Assembly: GCA_032718475.1 (NCBI GenBank)
Contig: JAUCBJ010006787.1
Coordinates: 1 to 59,622 of the forward strand
Direction of reading: 5' to 3'
Length of the DNA stretch: 59,622 nucleotides
DNA from: Nemertoderma westbladi
Taxonomy: Eukaryota > Xenacoelomorpha > Nemertodermatida > Nemertodermatidae
The notes beneath the pieces were generated by a model. It made no database searches. It was not told the DNA's origin and worked only from the letters and a program-made list of their open reading frames with translations. Position 1 is the stretch's first letter. Each line of letters opens with the position of its first letter. Position numbers and translations under genes: made by a program. Below are positions 22,848 through 33,922 of the stretch, piece after piece.

Positions 22848-22970
22848 ATATTGATGAATGTGATACCGATACTGATAATTGCCACATTGATGCTAGCTGC
22901 ACAAATACTGTTGGTGGATTCAGATGTACTTGCAAACACGGCTATGAGGGAAATGGTGAATCTTGCACTG
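22848..22970 (+). CDS. Internal exon: calcium-binding EGF-like domain
   Basis: The 123-bp exon is bounded by TTCAG at 22843-22847 and GTAAGT at 22971. Both boundaries are in phase 1, the usual arrangement for shuffled EGF exons. It encodes one EGF domain with DIDEC at the start, the calcium-binding signature, six cysteines, and the C-x-C-x-x-G-Y-x-G-x-G ending (CTCKHGYEGNG). Such domains occur in secreted or membrane-anchored matrix and receptor proteins, where tandem EGF modules form rods. The parent gene cannot be named from one module. This exon and the one at 53212 are the only host coding sequence I could support. Confidence 0.85.
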
Positions 22971-24201
22971 GTAAGTATTTAAATAACTATTTCAACTCCT
23001 TCATTCTAATTTAGTTTATAATATATAATAATTGACCAAAAGACTGGAAACCCAAAAAATGCATGGATATTCCTGTTTATCATGTATTCTCGCTTATTCT
23101 CAAATCTGATTGGCTAAACAATAGGGTGATATAACTGTATATCACCCAGCTAAAGCCAAAATACCCAATGTAACTACTATAATAACACTCCTAATACAAA
23201 ATTCTAGAACTTACACATTTATTGTTGTGTTTTAGACATTATTTTTGCACAGTCTTCCCAATGTTGAAAGAATTTATATCCATTCCCAACTGATTTAAAT
23301 CACTTTTGTAGCTAATAGGAATATAAAAGTTGCCAACCTGGAGCTAATATTGAAGTCCGCACTATACTGTAGTATAGCCTGTATGACCGTTTTTTGAAAA
23401 TTTTGCATCATCGTTTCGGTTAGAGTTCCGTATAGCACCACATTTATAAATCATATATCATTGATAAAATGGCAACATTGAGGAGTTGCAGAACAATATA
23501 AAAGTATTATATACTATTCTAGAATATAAATACAATAAAAAATTTAATGTTCTAGAACGTATAGCTAGTTTTTTTATTTTAACATTGCTAGTAAATTAAA
23601 ATGAAATATTTTTAAGTAAATTTCCTAATACTTTAAACTGAATATTGATAAAGTTTTTATGGGTTTATTTTTTTTCTTTTTATGTTTTTTTTTTAGTATT
23701 GAGTTTTTTTATTGAAATTTTTATTTTGAGTTTTATCACAAAAAATGATCACACACTGGCTGTACTACATACAGTACAGTATTATTACTGCAGTGCCTAA
23801 ATTCGTCATAAGATGACTTTCAGCAAACCCAGTAATATAAAGAGATTTGAAGAATATGCTTCCGGTGACAGAAAGCAACACTTCTTGCTAAACATCAAAG
23901 ACAGTCAAAACACGAAAACAGCAACAATTCCCATCAATTATAATTAGTAGTTATCTAGGTCTACAAGTAACAATTGCTTGTTCTGACTTAATATTAAATG
24001 AAATTGAACCCTTATCCCTACAATTGTTAATGTTCGGACAACTTGGAGGGAGGGGGGGGGGGGGGGGGGAGGGTTGCAAGGGTGTGTTTGTTTTAGTGGG
24101 GTCTGCGTTTCCCCAAACGTGAAAGATGAAAGAAGCTCATAAAATTTATCAGCGCAATAAGCTCTAATATACATGATAAACATATTATCATCGCCTGTCC
24201 C
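22971..24201. other. Intron sequence, AT-rich, with a short palindrome
   Basis: The palindrome GGGTGATATAACTGTATATCACCC lies at 23124-23147 and resembles the arms of the foldback element at 24202. A GTTCTAGAACGTATAGCTAG motif at about 23550 resembles the minisatellite at 25990. An 18-G run is at 24052-24069. No gene is seen. Confidence 0.5.
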
Positions 24202-24316
24202 AGGTGATATACGGTTATAAAACCTTCAGCAAATAAATCATGTATAACTACTTCGGCCTGCGGCCTCAGTAATTATACGACTTATTTGCTTCAGGTTTTA
24301 TAACCGTATATCACCT
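24202..24316. mobile_element. Foldback (hairpin) MITE-like element
   Basis: The arms AGGTGATATACGGTTATAAA and TTTATAACCGTATATCACCT are perfect inverse matches. They are extended by diverged pairing through GCAAATAA/TTATTTGC and close on a GC-rich TTCGGCCTGCGGCC loop. The total length of 115 bp and absence of coding sequence fit a small foldback element. A half-length relative is at 23124-23147. Confidence 0.7.
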
Positions 24317-24950
24317 ATAATATACCTACCGTATAATCTCTGTTTATTGATATTCCTGATAATCCATTAGATGATGGGGAGAGTGAAACTTAAAACATAT
24401 ACTTATTTAATTTTTTACATTTAAACGCCAAAAGTGTCTCCTAGACAGTAGAACTTCCATAATAATAATTTATAAGCCTAAAGTGTGCGTGCAGGTCCGC
24501 AGCTTGTACAATGTACAATGATATAGTAATAGTCCCCAACAAGACAGGGGATGGGATAACTTGATATAGTAATAGTCCACAACAAGAGAGGGGATGGGAT
24601 AACTGTGGTAATATTGAATGTCCTGTCTTTACAACGACCTGTGGGCAAGTATGGTTTGTCGGCCGGATGGTTAAAACCCTCCATTAATTAAAAATGAATG
24701 AGCAGAATTTAATAAGTACTAATAACCCAATTTGATTTTTAATATTTAAAAAAATATGATTACAATAATGTTAAACAGATTTAAAATCTAATCCTTATCT
24801 CTTATCTCCCTATTTCTTAGCATGCGAGTATTCTTAGCCCGTGGGTATCCTTAGCGCGCGAAACAATAACGTTTATTGTTTTGGTTCCCCCAATACTCCT
24901 CTGAAACCTGCTCCTTTGCAACCTGCTCCTTTACTAATTCGCGGGCTAAG
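24317..24950. other. Intron sequence, no gene
   Basis: A direct repeat (GATATAGTAATAGTCC-x-CAACAAGA, two copies 45 bp apart at about 24520-24590) is present. CTTAGCCCG/CGGGCTAAG motifs in both orientations occur around 24830-24950. Nothing coding is seen. Confidence 0.4.
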
Positions 24951-25555
24951 TGTAAGCGGATTCAATTCCGCCGCATTACCCTCATAAAATGGAAATGGCA
25001 TTTTCAGAAATATATTGGAGATACGAGATTAGCAGTAACTAATCTCGTATCTCAACCAACACCGGGGACAATACAAACCCCAAAGCCACACAAAGGAAGG
25101 TTAGAGGTCAAACCACCTCGGAAGGGGAGACAGCTAGCAGGGGCCAGCGACAGGGGGGAAACACTCCCAGAGAGTGGAAAGGCGTGAAGTAGGTTATTTG
25201 CCAATAAGGGCGAAGGAGGGCCATCCACTAGGTAAGAGGCCACAGTAATGTAGAAGTGATCACATATATTATCAATGCATATTGGTATATCATTCAGTTA
25301 CTCAGATTGTCAGTTTTAGTGCAGACCTGTGACATTCTTCACCGTCACCAATATCAGTAAAGCATACCGGTATCCATCAAAACTGTACTTCCGCTTTATT
25401 GTGCTATCATTATTAACATTTAGAATATCAAGAGACAACATCGAACTCTCATTATTTTACTACATCGGCCTCGGCCTAGCTGCTGGCACTATCCCTAAAG
25501 TAAAACGATGACGCGTAGTGTATTAATCCGGTCGGGATCCCTTGATCCCGTCACA
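24951..25555 (+). mobile_element. Solo LTR of BEL/Pao family B
   Basis: The element runs from TGTAAGCGGATTCAATTCCG to ATCCCGTCACA, 605 bp, and is flanked by perfect 5-bp direct repeats CTAAG (24946-24950 and 25556-25560). Its first half matches the LTR at 9589. No internal retroelement sequence is present, so it is the product of LTR-LTR recombination. The open frames inside it are not genes. Confidence 0.85.
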
Positions 25556-25989
25556 CTAAGAACACTCGCGGGCTAAGAATTCACCCAACAAATGTACTTG
25601 TTCAGAGCTGTGAATTCTACATTTCTTCTACATTGAATGTACAGCAGCAGGGCATGAATCCTTGCATGGCCAGTTTTCCATTGGCACCAACAAACAGCTA
25701 TAAGGTAGAATAATAAATGCGGTGTAACTGGTGTAATATCGCTGGAGACTTAAACGCTTGTAACTAAAGATTGAAAGCAAAAATAAAAATTCTGGCTCAC
25801 CCAGTCAGTGGTCGGGAGGTGAAACTATCTCTGTTTCAAATTTCATGCAATCTCATTACGATTTGTAAAAAAATTTAGGGGGGGGGGGGGCGTGTCACTG
25901 AATTACGACACTATCTGGGACATGGTGTATACAATATAATTATATTTAGATTGTAATATACTCTACGAACAATTACATTTTGTTACGTT
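25556..25989. other. Intron sequence with a 13-G run
   Basis: A 13-G run lies at 25878-25890. Otherwise no recognisable gene or repeat is seen between the solo LTR and the minisatellite. Confidence 0.4.
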
Positions 25990-26297
25990 TAAATTTTTTA
26001 TACTACAGTAGCTAGTTTTTGTTTCTTTTTTTTAAATGTTCTAGAACTAACACTAGCTAATTTGTTAATTATTTTGATATTTTATTGTATGTTATCTTTG
26101 TATAATTTTTTTATACTAGCTAGTTTTTTTTTTTTTAATGTTCTAGAACTAGCACTGGCTAATTTGTAAATTATTTTAATTTTTTATTGTATATTATGTT
26201 TGTATACATTTTTTATACTAGCTAGTTTTTGTTTCTTTCTTTTTAATTGTTCTAGAACTAGCACTAGCTAATTTGTTAATTATTTTAATTTTTTATG
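25990..26297. repeat. Minisatellite, about 118-bp unit
   Basis: Nearly three units share TTTTTATACTAGCTAGTTTTT, TGTTCTAGAACTAGCACTAG and CTAATTTGTTAATTATTTT. TCTAGA and CTAG palindromes recur within each unit. AT-rich and non-coding. Confidence 0.8.
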
Positions 26298-26525
26298 TGG
26301 ATCGGATTGATTAATTAGGATAATCAATTAAACCCTAATTAGGAGTCGTAAGACACCTATTAGGGTTTAATTGTACTAATTAATTGATGACACCTGTCAA
26401 TTAGGGTCTAATTAGCCTAATTAGGAGGTGTCACCCAGACAGTCTGGCACCAATGACACCCAATGACACCCTATGGGTGTTAATAGGGTGTCATATGACA
26501 CCCAATGGGTGTCAGTGGGGTCCAA
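26298..26525. repeat. Cluster of short palindromic repeats
   Basis: Repeated AATTAGG/CCTAATT and TGACACCC/GGGTGTCA units occur in alternating orientation, for example TGACACCCAATGGGTGTCA at about 26496-26514. These could be the decayed tail of a MITE or simple local inversions. The cluster abuts the truncated end of a LINE at 26529. Confidence 0.65.
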
Positions 26526-26528
26526 CTG

Positions 26529-27440
26529 TCACCGAGCCGGCCAAGGCTGGCTCGGTGTAGGACTACTCCTGTCGCTCAGCTGTAGTGTGAAGCTGGATCT
26601 CACAATTGGCTGTTGCAACAGAGAGGACCAGTCATGCAGCGGCAAGGCAGATTTCGTTGTTCTGCTAGTACGCAGACTAAGTCTTACCTTGGCCACAATA
26701 AGGCGGTGATCACTGGAGAAGGGTCGTAGTGTAAATGCATTACATACTTGTATAGAGCTCATGTATTTCCTACGAAACAGGATATGGTCTATTTGGGACT
26801 TGTGACCACTGGGTCCACTATGAGTCAATAGCTTTCCAGTTCGCTTCTTGAACTGGGTTCCAGCCGAAAACAATCCATTTCCAGAGATAAAATCCTGAAG
26901 ATGGACGGAATTTCGGTAAACACTATTGCTACAGACCCAGGGCGATGTAGGTGATTGATGCAGACTTGCATTAAAGTCTCCCAGGAATGTTAAGAATGCA
27001 TGCTGATCCACTCCATCAGTAGCTGCTTGTAGATTCTGGTAGAAATTTTCCACCTCCTCTACAGGGGCAACACTAGTTGGAGAGTAGCACACAAGCAGAA
27101 CCACCTTAGGAAACTTCTTAGCCAGTCTTTCAGAACATGAGAAGTGGCAACGGATGATGCGGTTAGAGATTTGGTCTATTTTGTCCAATGCTGCATGTGC
27201 AGTTGGATTCATCAATAGACCAATTCCACCATTGCCACTATCATCTGCTGAAGCGAGGGTGAGTCGCCAACCGCCCCCATGTCCTTAATCAGAACCTCAC
27301 CAGTCTGTCCAGTCTGCATTCGGTGCTCTTGAACACACACTGCACTAAGAGAAAGCTTATCTGCCAAGGCAGTCAGCTCAACTTGTCGCATTGGGGACCC
27401 GAGTGTTAGGGTGTTTACTGAGGCTAGTCTAGTGACTGCC
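26529..27440 (-). pseudogene. RTE-like LINE endonuclease fragment (second lineage)
   Basis: Read on minus, the domain starts near 27440 with SVNTLTLGSPMRQVELTALA and VCVQEHRM, the N-terminal metal-site region of AP-like endonucleases. A frameshift at about 27250 follows. The open stretch 27215-26529 gives LLMNPTAHAALD, LLVCYSPT, FLGDFNAS, SQIDHILFRRKY and SSDHRLIVAKV, in the order expected of the fold. No RT follows; the element is truncated at 26529. It differs clearly from the LINE at 28430-30936. Confidence 0.75.
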
Positions 27441-27789
27441 TCAGATTCACCAATGGCTTTGTTGGTCGGGGTGGAACATGATAGTAGCCTCCAACTCCAG
27501 AATCCCTCTCCCCCTCACAATCTGGCCTCCCGGGTGACCCGGGGTTTGGGCCATAAAGGTCATCAGGAAAGGGACTCAAAGAATCGTTTGCCGCTCTCTC
27601 TCCAGTAGGGGGTGAGACAGGCAGCCGGTCAGGGGATAACTGACGCCTGTGAGGCCGATTGTGTCCAGTCATTCCACTGGCCTCTAGTGGCTGGACCTCC
27701 GCATTACTAATGTAATCCATAGTGGGGGTTGGGGGGTGCTTTTTTGCTGAGTCAGCTCTCGGGGCAAATACCACACCCTGGTTTGCCAT
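27424..27789 (-). pseudogene. LINE sequence upstream of the endonuclease
   Basis: An open frame of 121 codons (MANQGVVFAPRADSAKKHP and onward) is rich in Pro and Arg, and its end runs into the endonuclease start in another frame. It probably represents the N-terminal extension of the same LINE ORF. No domain is recognised. A GGTCCT/AGGACC repeat cluster at 28025-28110 may belong to its 5' region. Confidence 0.4.
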
Positions 27790-28214
27790 TCCACAGGGTG
27801 TGTGTCGCAGTGGTGTCAGATATGAGGCCCATCACCCATATCTACTCTGGCGCACATGACCCACCATTGGCTGTGCAGCTCATCTGCTGGGTCATGCCCT
27901 GTACCCTTGCTGCCAGGTGCAGGTCGCAGTGAAGTGCATTCAGAGTGGACATGAGAAGACTCTACTCCTGACCAGCCATTGGTAGATCACCATCTGCCTG
28001 GCCAGGCCATATACCCCTGCAGCCAAGTTTATGGGTCCTTAATCCAGGACCAAGGGCGTCCTTATCCCAGAACGAAGGGGGTCCTAGTTACAGGACCGGA
28101 TTTGCCCTAGTAAGAGGGTCTATGCAGCTACAGGTGGCACCTCCCTTATGCTGCATGGAGGTGGCAAGTTTTCTTGATCAACGACCTAGAATACCTGACC
28201 TGCCTGAATTATTC

Positions 28215-28430
28215 AGGGCGATCTTAACATTAATATTCTTATTCAAAAGGCACCTACTTCCAAGGAACTACTCTCTAAAATAGACACGCTTGGCCTAACA
28301 ACCCACAACAAAACTGAACCGACACTGTACAGTAAGACATCTGCAAACCTTATAGACATCGTAATATTAAATTTTGTACAGCATGTAATAAAATAATGTA
28401 ATTTATTCCCATGTTTTTACTCAGATCATG
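28215..28430 (+). pseudogene. Jockey/CR1-like LINE, endonuclease piece (left part)
   Basis: The + strand reads LNINILIQKAPTSKELLSKI, then LIDIVILNFV, then FYSDH, which follows the order G-D-x-N, x-L-I-D-x-I, and S-D-H of the end of a LINE endonuclease domain. The reading stops at the edge of an RTE element inserted on the opposite strand. The continuation is at 30937-31660. Confidence 0.6.
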
Positions 28431-30936
28431 AATACACAATACTTACACTTACATCTACTACTACTACTTCTAGGTCGAGCGAACTCGGACAGTGGAAATG
28501 AGATCCTTCCAGGCTTCCCGATTCTCCATAGTTGTCGCAAATTCGTTATCAGTTCAGTATCCCTTTCAAGTTGATATGTTATGGCCGGTCGTCCACGACT
28601 ACGCTTTCCATGAGTTGGTTGCCAGAAAAGTAGATCTGGTATGACCTCGTCTTTACTTCGCCAACAGTGCCCATTGAATCTTAATCTGCGTTTGCGGAGG
28701 GTGGTTGATACAGGTGGTATTGTACCATAAAGCTCGGCGTTTGTCATGTGTTGTCTCCAGCTGATGTTTAGGGCTGCCCTTAGTAGTCTTGTGTAGCAAC
28801 CATCAATTCGTTGTTCAAGTGATTTAGTCAGTGTCCAGGTCTCACCCCCATATAAAAATACACTTTCCACTGTAGCTCGAAAGAACTTAGTCTTCAGGTG
28901 CCTGGAGAGATCTGATTTCCAGATGGTATCCATTTTTGATAGAGCTACCCAAGCCTTTGCTTTCCTAACTTCTATGTCCTTTTTGCTACTCTCTATCCAT
29001 GATCCAAGGTACTGGAAGTCATCGACCTTCCTTAGTTGATTATTATCAATGGTTGTCAAGTTTCCATCAACATTAAAGGTCATGAATTCGGTCTTTGTAG
29101 CATTTATATGCAATCCAACCTCCCTAGCAGCCCTCTCCACTCCATCCAGCAGAAGCTGTGCATCTGCTAGGGCATTAGAGAGCAGGGCGATGTCATTCGC
29201 AAAGTCGGTGTCTGTGACTGTAGTTGCCGGATAACTACTACTTCTGCGTTCTTGAAGTGTGAATCCCAGGTCTTCACCCTTTGTGGCCGTCCTCATTGCG
29301 TAATCCAGCACAATTACAAATAGTAATGGTGCTAATGTGTCACCTTGAGGTACGCCAGCCAGGATTGAGAAAAACTCAGTTTCACCATCTGGTGAGAGTA
29401 CCTGCGCTTCTGTGTCACAATATAACAATCCAATGCCAGCAACAATTACTTCTGGTATTCCATAAGCTCGTAGGATTTCAAGCATTTTACCTCTATGGAT
29501 GGAGTCGAATGCCTTCTTGAAGTCCACAAAAGTCATGACAGCGGGGAGATTCTTTGACTTAATTCCTTCAATCAGTCTCCGTAGTGCAAGTATCTGAGCT
29601 ATTGTTGATCTACTTGGTCGAAATCCGTTTTGGCTCTTACGCAGTAGTTTCTCTATGTGAGGCCTAATCCTATATAGAAACATTTTATTGTATATTTTGG
29701 CAGCTACCACAAGCAGACATCCCACGATAGTTTGTTGGTATGCCGAGGTCTCCTTTCTTGGGGAGAGGCTTTAGTTGAGCTTTAGTCCAAATTAGTGGTG
29801 GCTTTTCCCCTTTTAACATCCGGTTGCAAACATTCAATAATGGTCTGTTTAGCACTCCGGTTTTCCATACCTCCGCTGGGATTTCATCTAATCCACTCGC
29901 TTTATTATTGGACATGCTTTTAATGCTTCTTTGGAGTTCGGCAGGTGTGAAGTCCCCTGTTTCTATAGGTAGTGTCTTGTCATATATTTTCTTTGTAGGG
30001 CTGACCTCGATGTTTGGTGGCTGCCCAAGCAAGTTGCTGAAGTGATTTTTCCACTTCCCAACACGTTCTGCAGGACTATCGGCTTTGAGGCGCCCCTTTG
30101 CACAACTTTTCCGACCAGATACCTCATTTACACTTTGCCAGGTAAGTCTTGATTGTTGCTGTATGTGAGCAGTTGTAATTGCTTCAGTTTTATCCTGTAT
30201 GTACTTTTCCTGGCTGATGTTGTAGGCCAATTTAAGATCGTCCTTAGCTTTCTTAACCTTGTTAATGTTTTCGGTTGTTGGTTGTTCGGTTTTAACTTTG
30301 TAGGCTATCTTAAGATCTTCTCTCTTACAAGTAACCTCAGAGTTTTGCCATGATACATATTGTTTTCGTTTGGGTTTCTGGGGGATATGCCTCTTAGCTG
30401 ATTCCTTGTGGGCTGTTATTATATTCTGGTATATTGAATTGGTGGATTGGTCTTCATCCATTGACTGAAGTGCTTCAAAGCGGTTTTGAACTTCTACTGT
30501 ATAAGCATCCTTTACAGCATTGTCAGTTCTGAGTTTTTCCCAGTCATATTTGATTTGCTTGCTTGTCCTGGGTTTGCTGGCTCTCAAGCTGGGTCTGATC
30601 TCTGCAGTCACAATTCTGTGGTCCGAACCAATTAGGTTGAACGAGTTGTATGCCTCGCAGTTGATCATGCTGTTTCTCCACTTTTTGTTTATGAGGATGT
30701 TGAAAGGTCCATAGCTTCCCCTTACTCTTTTCGAATGTGTTGTTTGTTGGTATCAATTCACATTCTTCCATTAGGTCTAAAAGTAAGTACCCATTTCTGT
30801 TAGAACTGGTGTTATAGGTGTAACCCTTGATGTCTTCTGGGCCAATTTGGGCATTCAGGTCACCAGCAATGACTTTAACATTGTCTTTCGGAATGTCCTT
30901 TATAAGTCCAGTCAGTTCTAATATATTTTCTAACAA
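28430..30936 (-). mobile_element. RTE-type LINE, 5'-truncated, EN-RT
   Basis: The minus strand carries the endonuclease from ELTGLIKDIP onward (30936-30544), with GDLNAQIG and SDHRIVTAE, and a linker (30668-29685). The reverse transcriptase is at 29725-28421 with VDFKKAFDSIHRG, GVPQGDTLAPLLF and, at the catalytic site, TDFANDIALLSN. The usual FADD is FAND here, replacing the first catalytic Asp. The C-terminal RTE region with GHCWRSKDE follows. The 3' end is a GTAGTAGTAGATGTAAGTG simple tail, typical of RTE. Frameshifts near 30700 and 29690 break the ORF. It is inserted in an older LINE lying on the + strand. Confidence 0.85.
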
Positions 30937-31660
30937 ATGGAAAATTATAACTGAAGGTAAGTGGGTGAATTTTAGAGACCATAAGAATTTTGACAGGGAT
31001 GCTTTTATTAAAAATATTAGTAGTATAATACTGGGAGAATTCTGTATCTATCACATAGCGGATATTGACAAAAAATTAAAAAAAATTGACCAAACAATAG
31101 AATGAGAATAAAATAATATAATAAAATTGATATATACAGGTATAGAATAATATAGAATCAAATATTCGAAAATGTTATAACACTACAAATACAACAGTAT
31201 ATTAAAGACAATAAACTACTATTCCCTCGCCAATTGGGTATCTGCGCAGGTTATTCAACCATAGATACTGTAGTGTAGAGATACTGTACCTCAGTGAATG
31301 CTGGAAAGCTGCACTGAATTCATAAGTAGCAGTAGGTTTTTTAGACATACAGTGAGTAAAGCTTTTAATTCGGTTAATTATGAAACGTTGATAGGGAAAT
31401 TGTCGAATTTAGGCTTTGATCAAACAGCTGTAAAATTGATGAATAGCTATTTAGAAAATAGACAACAGCGAGTATAAATAAACAATGTATAGTATCCATG
31501 GGCAACAGAAAAATTGGGCGTTCCTCAAGGCACCTTGCTCGGGCCGTTACTATTTAGACTATATGTCAATTATTTTCCTCTACATATTCGGATGACACGG
31601 TCTTGTATGCTACTGCCAAAGACCCAAACACAGCAACAGCTATTCTAGAACAAAATATTA
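30937..31660 (+). pseudogene. Jockey/CR1-like LINE, linker and reverse transcriptase piece (right part)
   Basis: The + strand reads NFRDHKNFDRDAFIKNIS at about 30968-31020, the segment that joins endonuclease and RT in Jockey/CR1-like LINEs. Further on, between 31360 and 31660, come FNSVNYETLIGKLSNLGF, GVPQGTLLGPLLF and, after a frameshift, YSDDTVLYATAKD (catalytic Y-x-D-D region). Stops occur in between. It is the continuation of 28215-28430, split by the RTE insertion. Confidence 0.7.
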
Positions 31661-33112
31661 ATAAATTTACTCCATTTTCTGTCATTTTCGGACGACTCTT
31701 CGATTTATCACTCTCAGCGTTTCAAAATTGTTGCTTTTGGCTATAATTTGGAATATAAGTACAAATATAAGTATAAATAGTATTAAATTTTATTCACAAA
31801 AAATTTAGAAAAGTTGTCCGATACTTTTATGCAGGGTGGCTATGTAGACACCCACAGAAATTTTCAGACTAATTGCTCAAAAATTGTAGAAGTAGGGTTT
31901 GTAGGGTTTTGAAGTTGACAATTTCATAAAAAAAATATTTGGAGATAATTGACCTTTCATGATACATAGTAATAGTAATTTCAATAGGAATCCCAAAATG
32001 GAAATTGTTATAACTTGAAAACTAAAGAGCTATTAAATAGCGGTTTTCAGACTTGGAAACACCATTTAATTGTGCATTATATTAGATCATAAAAATAATT
32101 TCGACATATTTTGGACCAAAATGATGTTATGGGCTATGGTATCCTCCTTGGGTATGATACATTTGTCCTTCCGTGTATATTTAGTATTCCATGGACCAAC
32201 AGAGTTTTTTTGTCTTCAATTCAAATCAGGAATGCGGAACTTTACAGAAGATGATTCTTTCTTCTTGATTGGACAGGGCATTTTGATTAAATTAATACAC
32301 CACATTTTTTTACCGCAAATTACTGCTGTATCAATATCGATACATATTGTTTGTCTGTTATCCCATATTATTCTTTATTATTAAAAATTAATTAAGAATT
32401 ATTCTTTATAAATATATTTCAAAACGTTTTCAGTTCCACATTATATGGTTGGTTAAAGGACGCCATTATTTATCATATAATACGTAAAGAAAGCACGTAC
32501 CTTAACCTACCTGGGAAGAAACCTCATTAAATAGTTGATTGATATTATTAAAATTGAAGGGGGATCCAGGATTGTGGGAATTCAAGTAGTCAGGCTGTTA
32601 ATATTAAGAAATATTAATATAGGTAAAACTCGGAACAAACAGACCAAACCAAGAGTTTATTTCAGATCAAAGATTTAAGAAATGAAAGAATTATATGCTA
32701 CTGAGGCGAGGCCGCGTTTAGAGCCCTGTAAATAATAACACAGCTCCTGCCTGTGCTCTTCTGACTGAGATAAAATTTCGCACTTTTGTAATATCACTAA
32801 TTCAGTGTAATAATAAATGAGCGGAAGCCGTGGTGTATCCAAACCAACTACCCAAATATCCCCAGGCCAATTACCAAAGATATGTAGGCCTAAGCTTAGA
32901 TATGGGACTCTACCAGTCGGCTGTAAACACAGGCTGCAATCTACCAGCTTACAACTAACTCTGTGTATTTTTACCTATCACAATTACCTTACGTTATACA
33001 GTACATACATACACGCTAACCTTTCTGGGATTCACCTTTCAGGTATTCCCCTTTAAAACTTATATATATATATATAGAACCCCACCTTTTCCTGTTAGTT
33101 GCCAGTACATAG
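31661..33112. other. No gene recognised
   Basis: AT-rich sequence with isolated open frames that lack domain features. A (TA)n run lies at about 33060-33075. Part of it may be the decayed 3' end of the + strand LINE. Confidence 0.4.
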
Positions 33113-33138
33113 TCTGATGCAGACCGGTAGGTCGAAAA
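33113..33138 (+). other. Hammerhead-like core (weak)
   Basis: CTGATG, then CA, GACC-GGTA-GGTC as a four-pair stem with a tetraloop, and GAAA resemble the catalytic core of a hammerhead ribozyme. An extra base sits at the usual A9 position. Such cores are known in Penelope-like elements. Flanking stems I and III are not evident. Confidence 0.25.
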
Positions 33139-33208
33139 CTTTTACTATTGTATCTTTATTTATTATAATATACTACTAGGATCGGCATGCTGCATTGCAG
33201 CTGCATTT

Positions 33209-33922
33209 TTAAGAATGCTGTGCCGGCTTGTCAACAAAATTGCACCGCCACAACTCCCTATCACCCATGACATTTGCTAGATCATCCGCATCTTTAAGGC
33301 CAGTGTCCTTTAAGATGCGTCTCAAGAAAGTCATGGGCTGTCCACCATGCTTATTCACTCCATGAGGCTGCCAAAGTACAAGATTATGCACTGGCTGGTC
33401 CTCACGGCGAAAGCAATGTCCTGCAAAGCGGAGGCGATTTTGTTCTAGTGTCAAGCTTGGGGGAACCAATGAGACACCTTCAATGTTATATAGTGTCTGG
33501 TTGGAGATGTGTGCATTGTACTTGACACAATATACCCGGCGTAGCATTCTTGTGAATGTGCCATCCAGAGATTTGGTGTCCTCAGCAGTTAGAGCCCAGC
33601 ATGGACTCCCGTAGAGGAGTACTGGAACTACTGCTGCTCTAAATAATCGGACCTTAAGTTTCCGATTAATTCTAGGTTCCTTCCAAATCCTGGAAAGCCT
33701 ATTCAAGGCTGCCCATGCCTTTCCCTTACGTTTTCGAAGGTCCTCACCTGACTTCCGGATCCATGATCCCAGGTAACAGAAGTCGTCCACATGCTCAAGC
33801 AAACCATCCTTTGAGCTTATGCTCATCCGATCAGAGACTTGCTGAGGACTTTCAAAGTTAACTGTCAGAATTTTGGTCTTTCTGGATATTATATTATAAT
33901 ATAACCAGCTAAAGACCCTCAA
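33209..33922 (-). pseudogene. RTE-like LINE, C-terminal reverse transcriptase fragment
   Basis: The 237-codon frame has KTKILTVN, then DDFCYLGSWI, KGKAWAALNRL, VLLYGSPCWALTAE and RLRFAGHCFRREDQPVHNL, the post-catalytic region of RTE-type proteins. It resembles the matching part of 28430-30936 (FQYLGSWI, FLYGGETWTL, RLRFNGHCWR) but is clearly a different lineage. The start is not genuine; the upstream RT core is missing. Confidence 0.75.
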
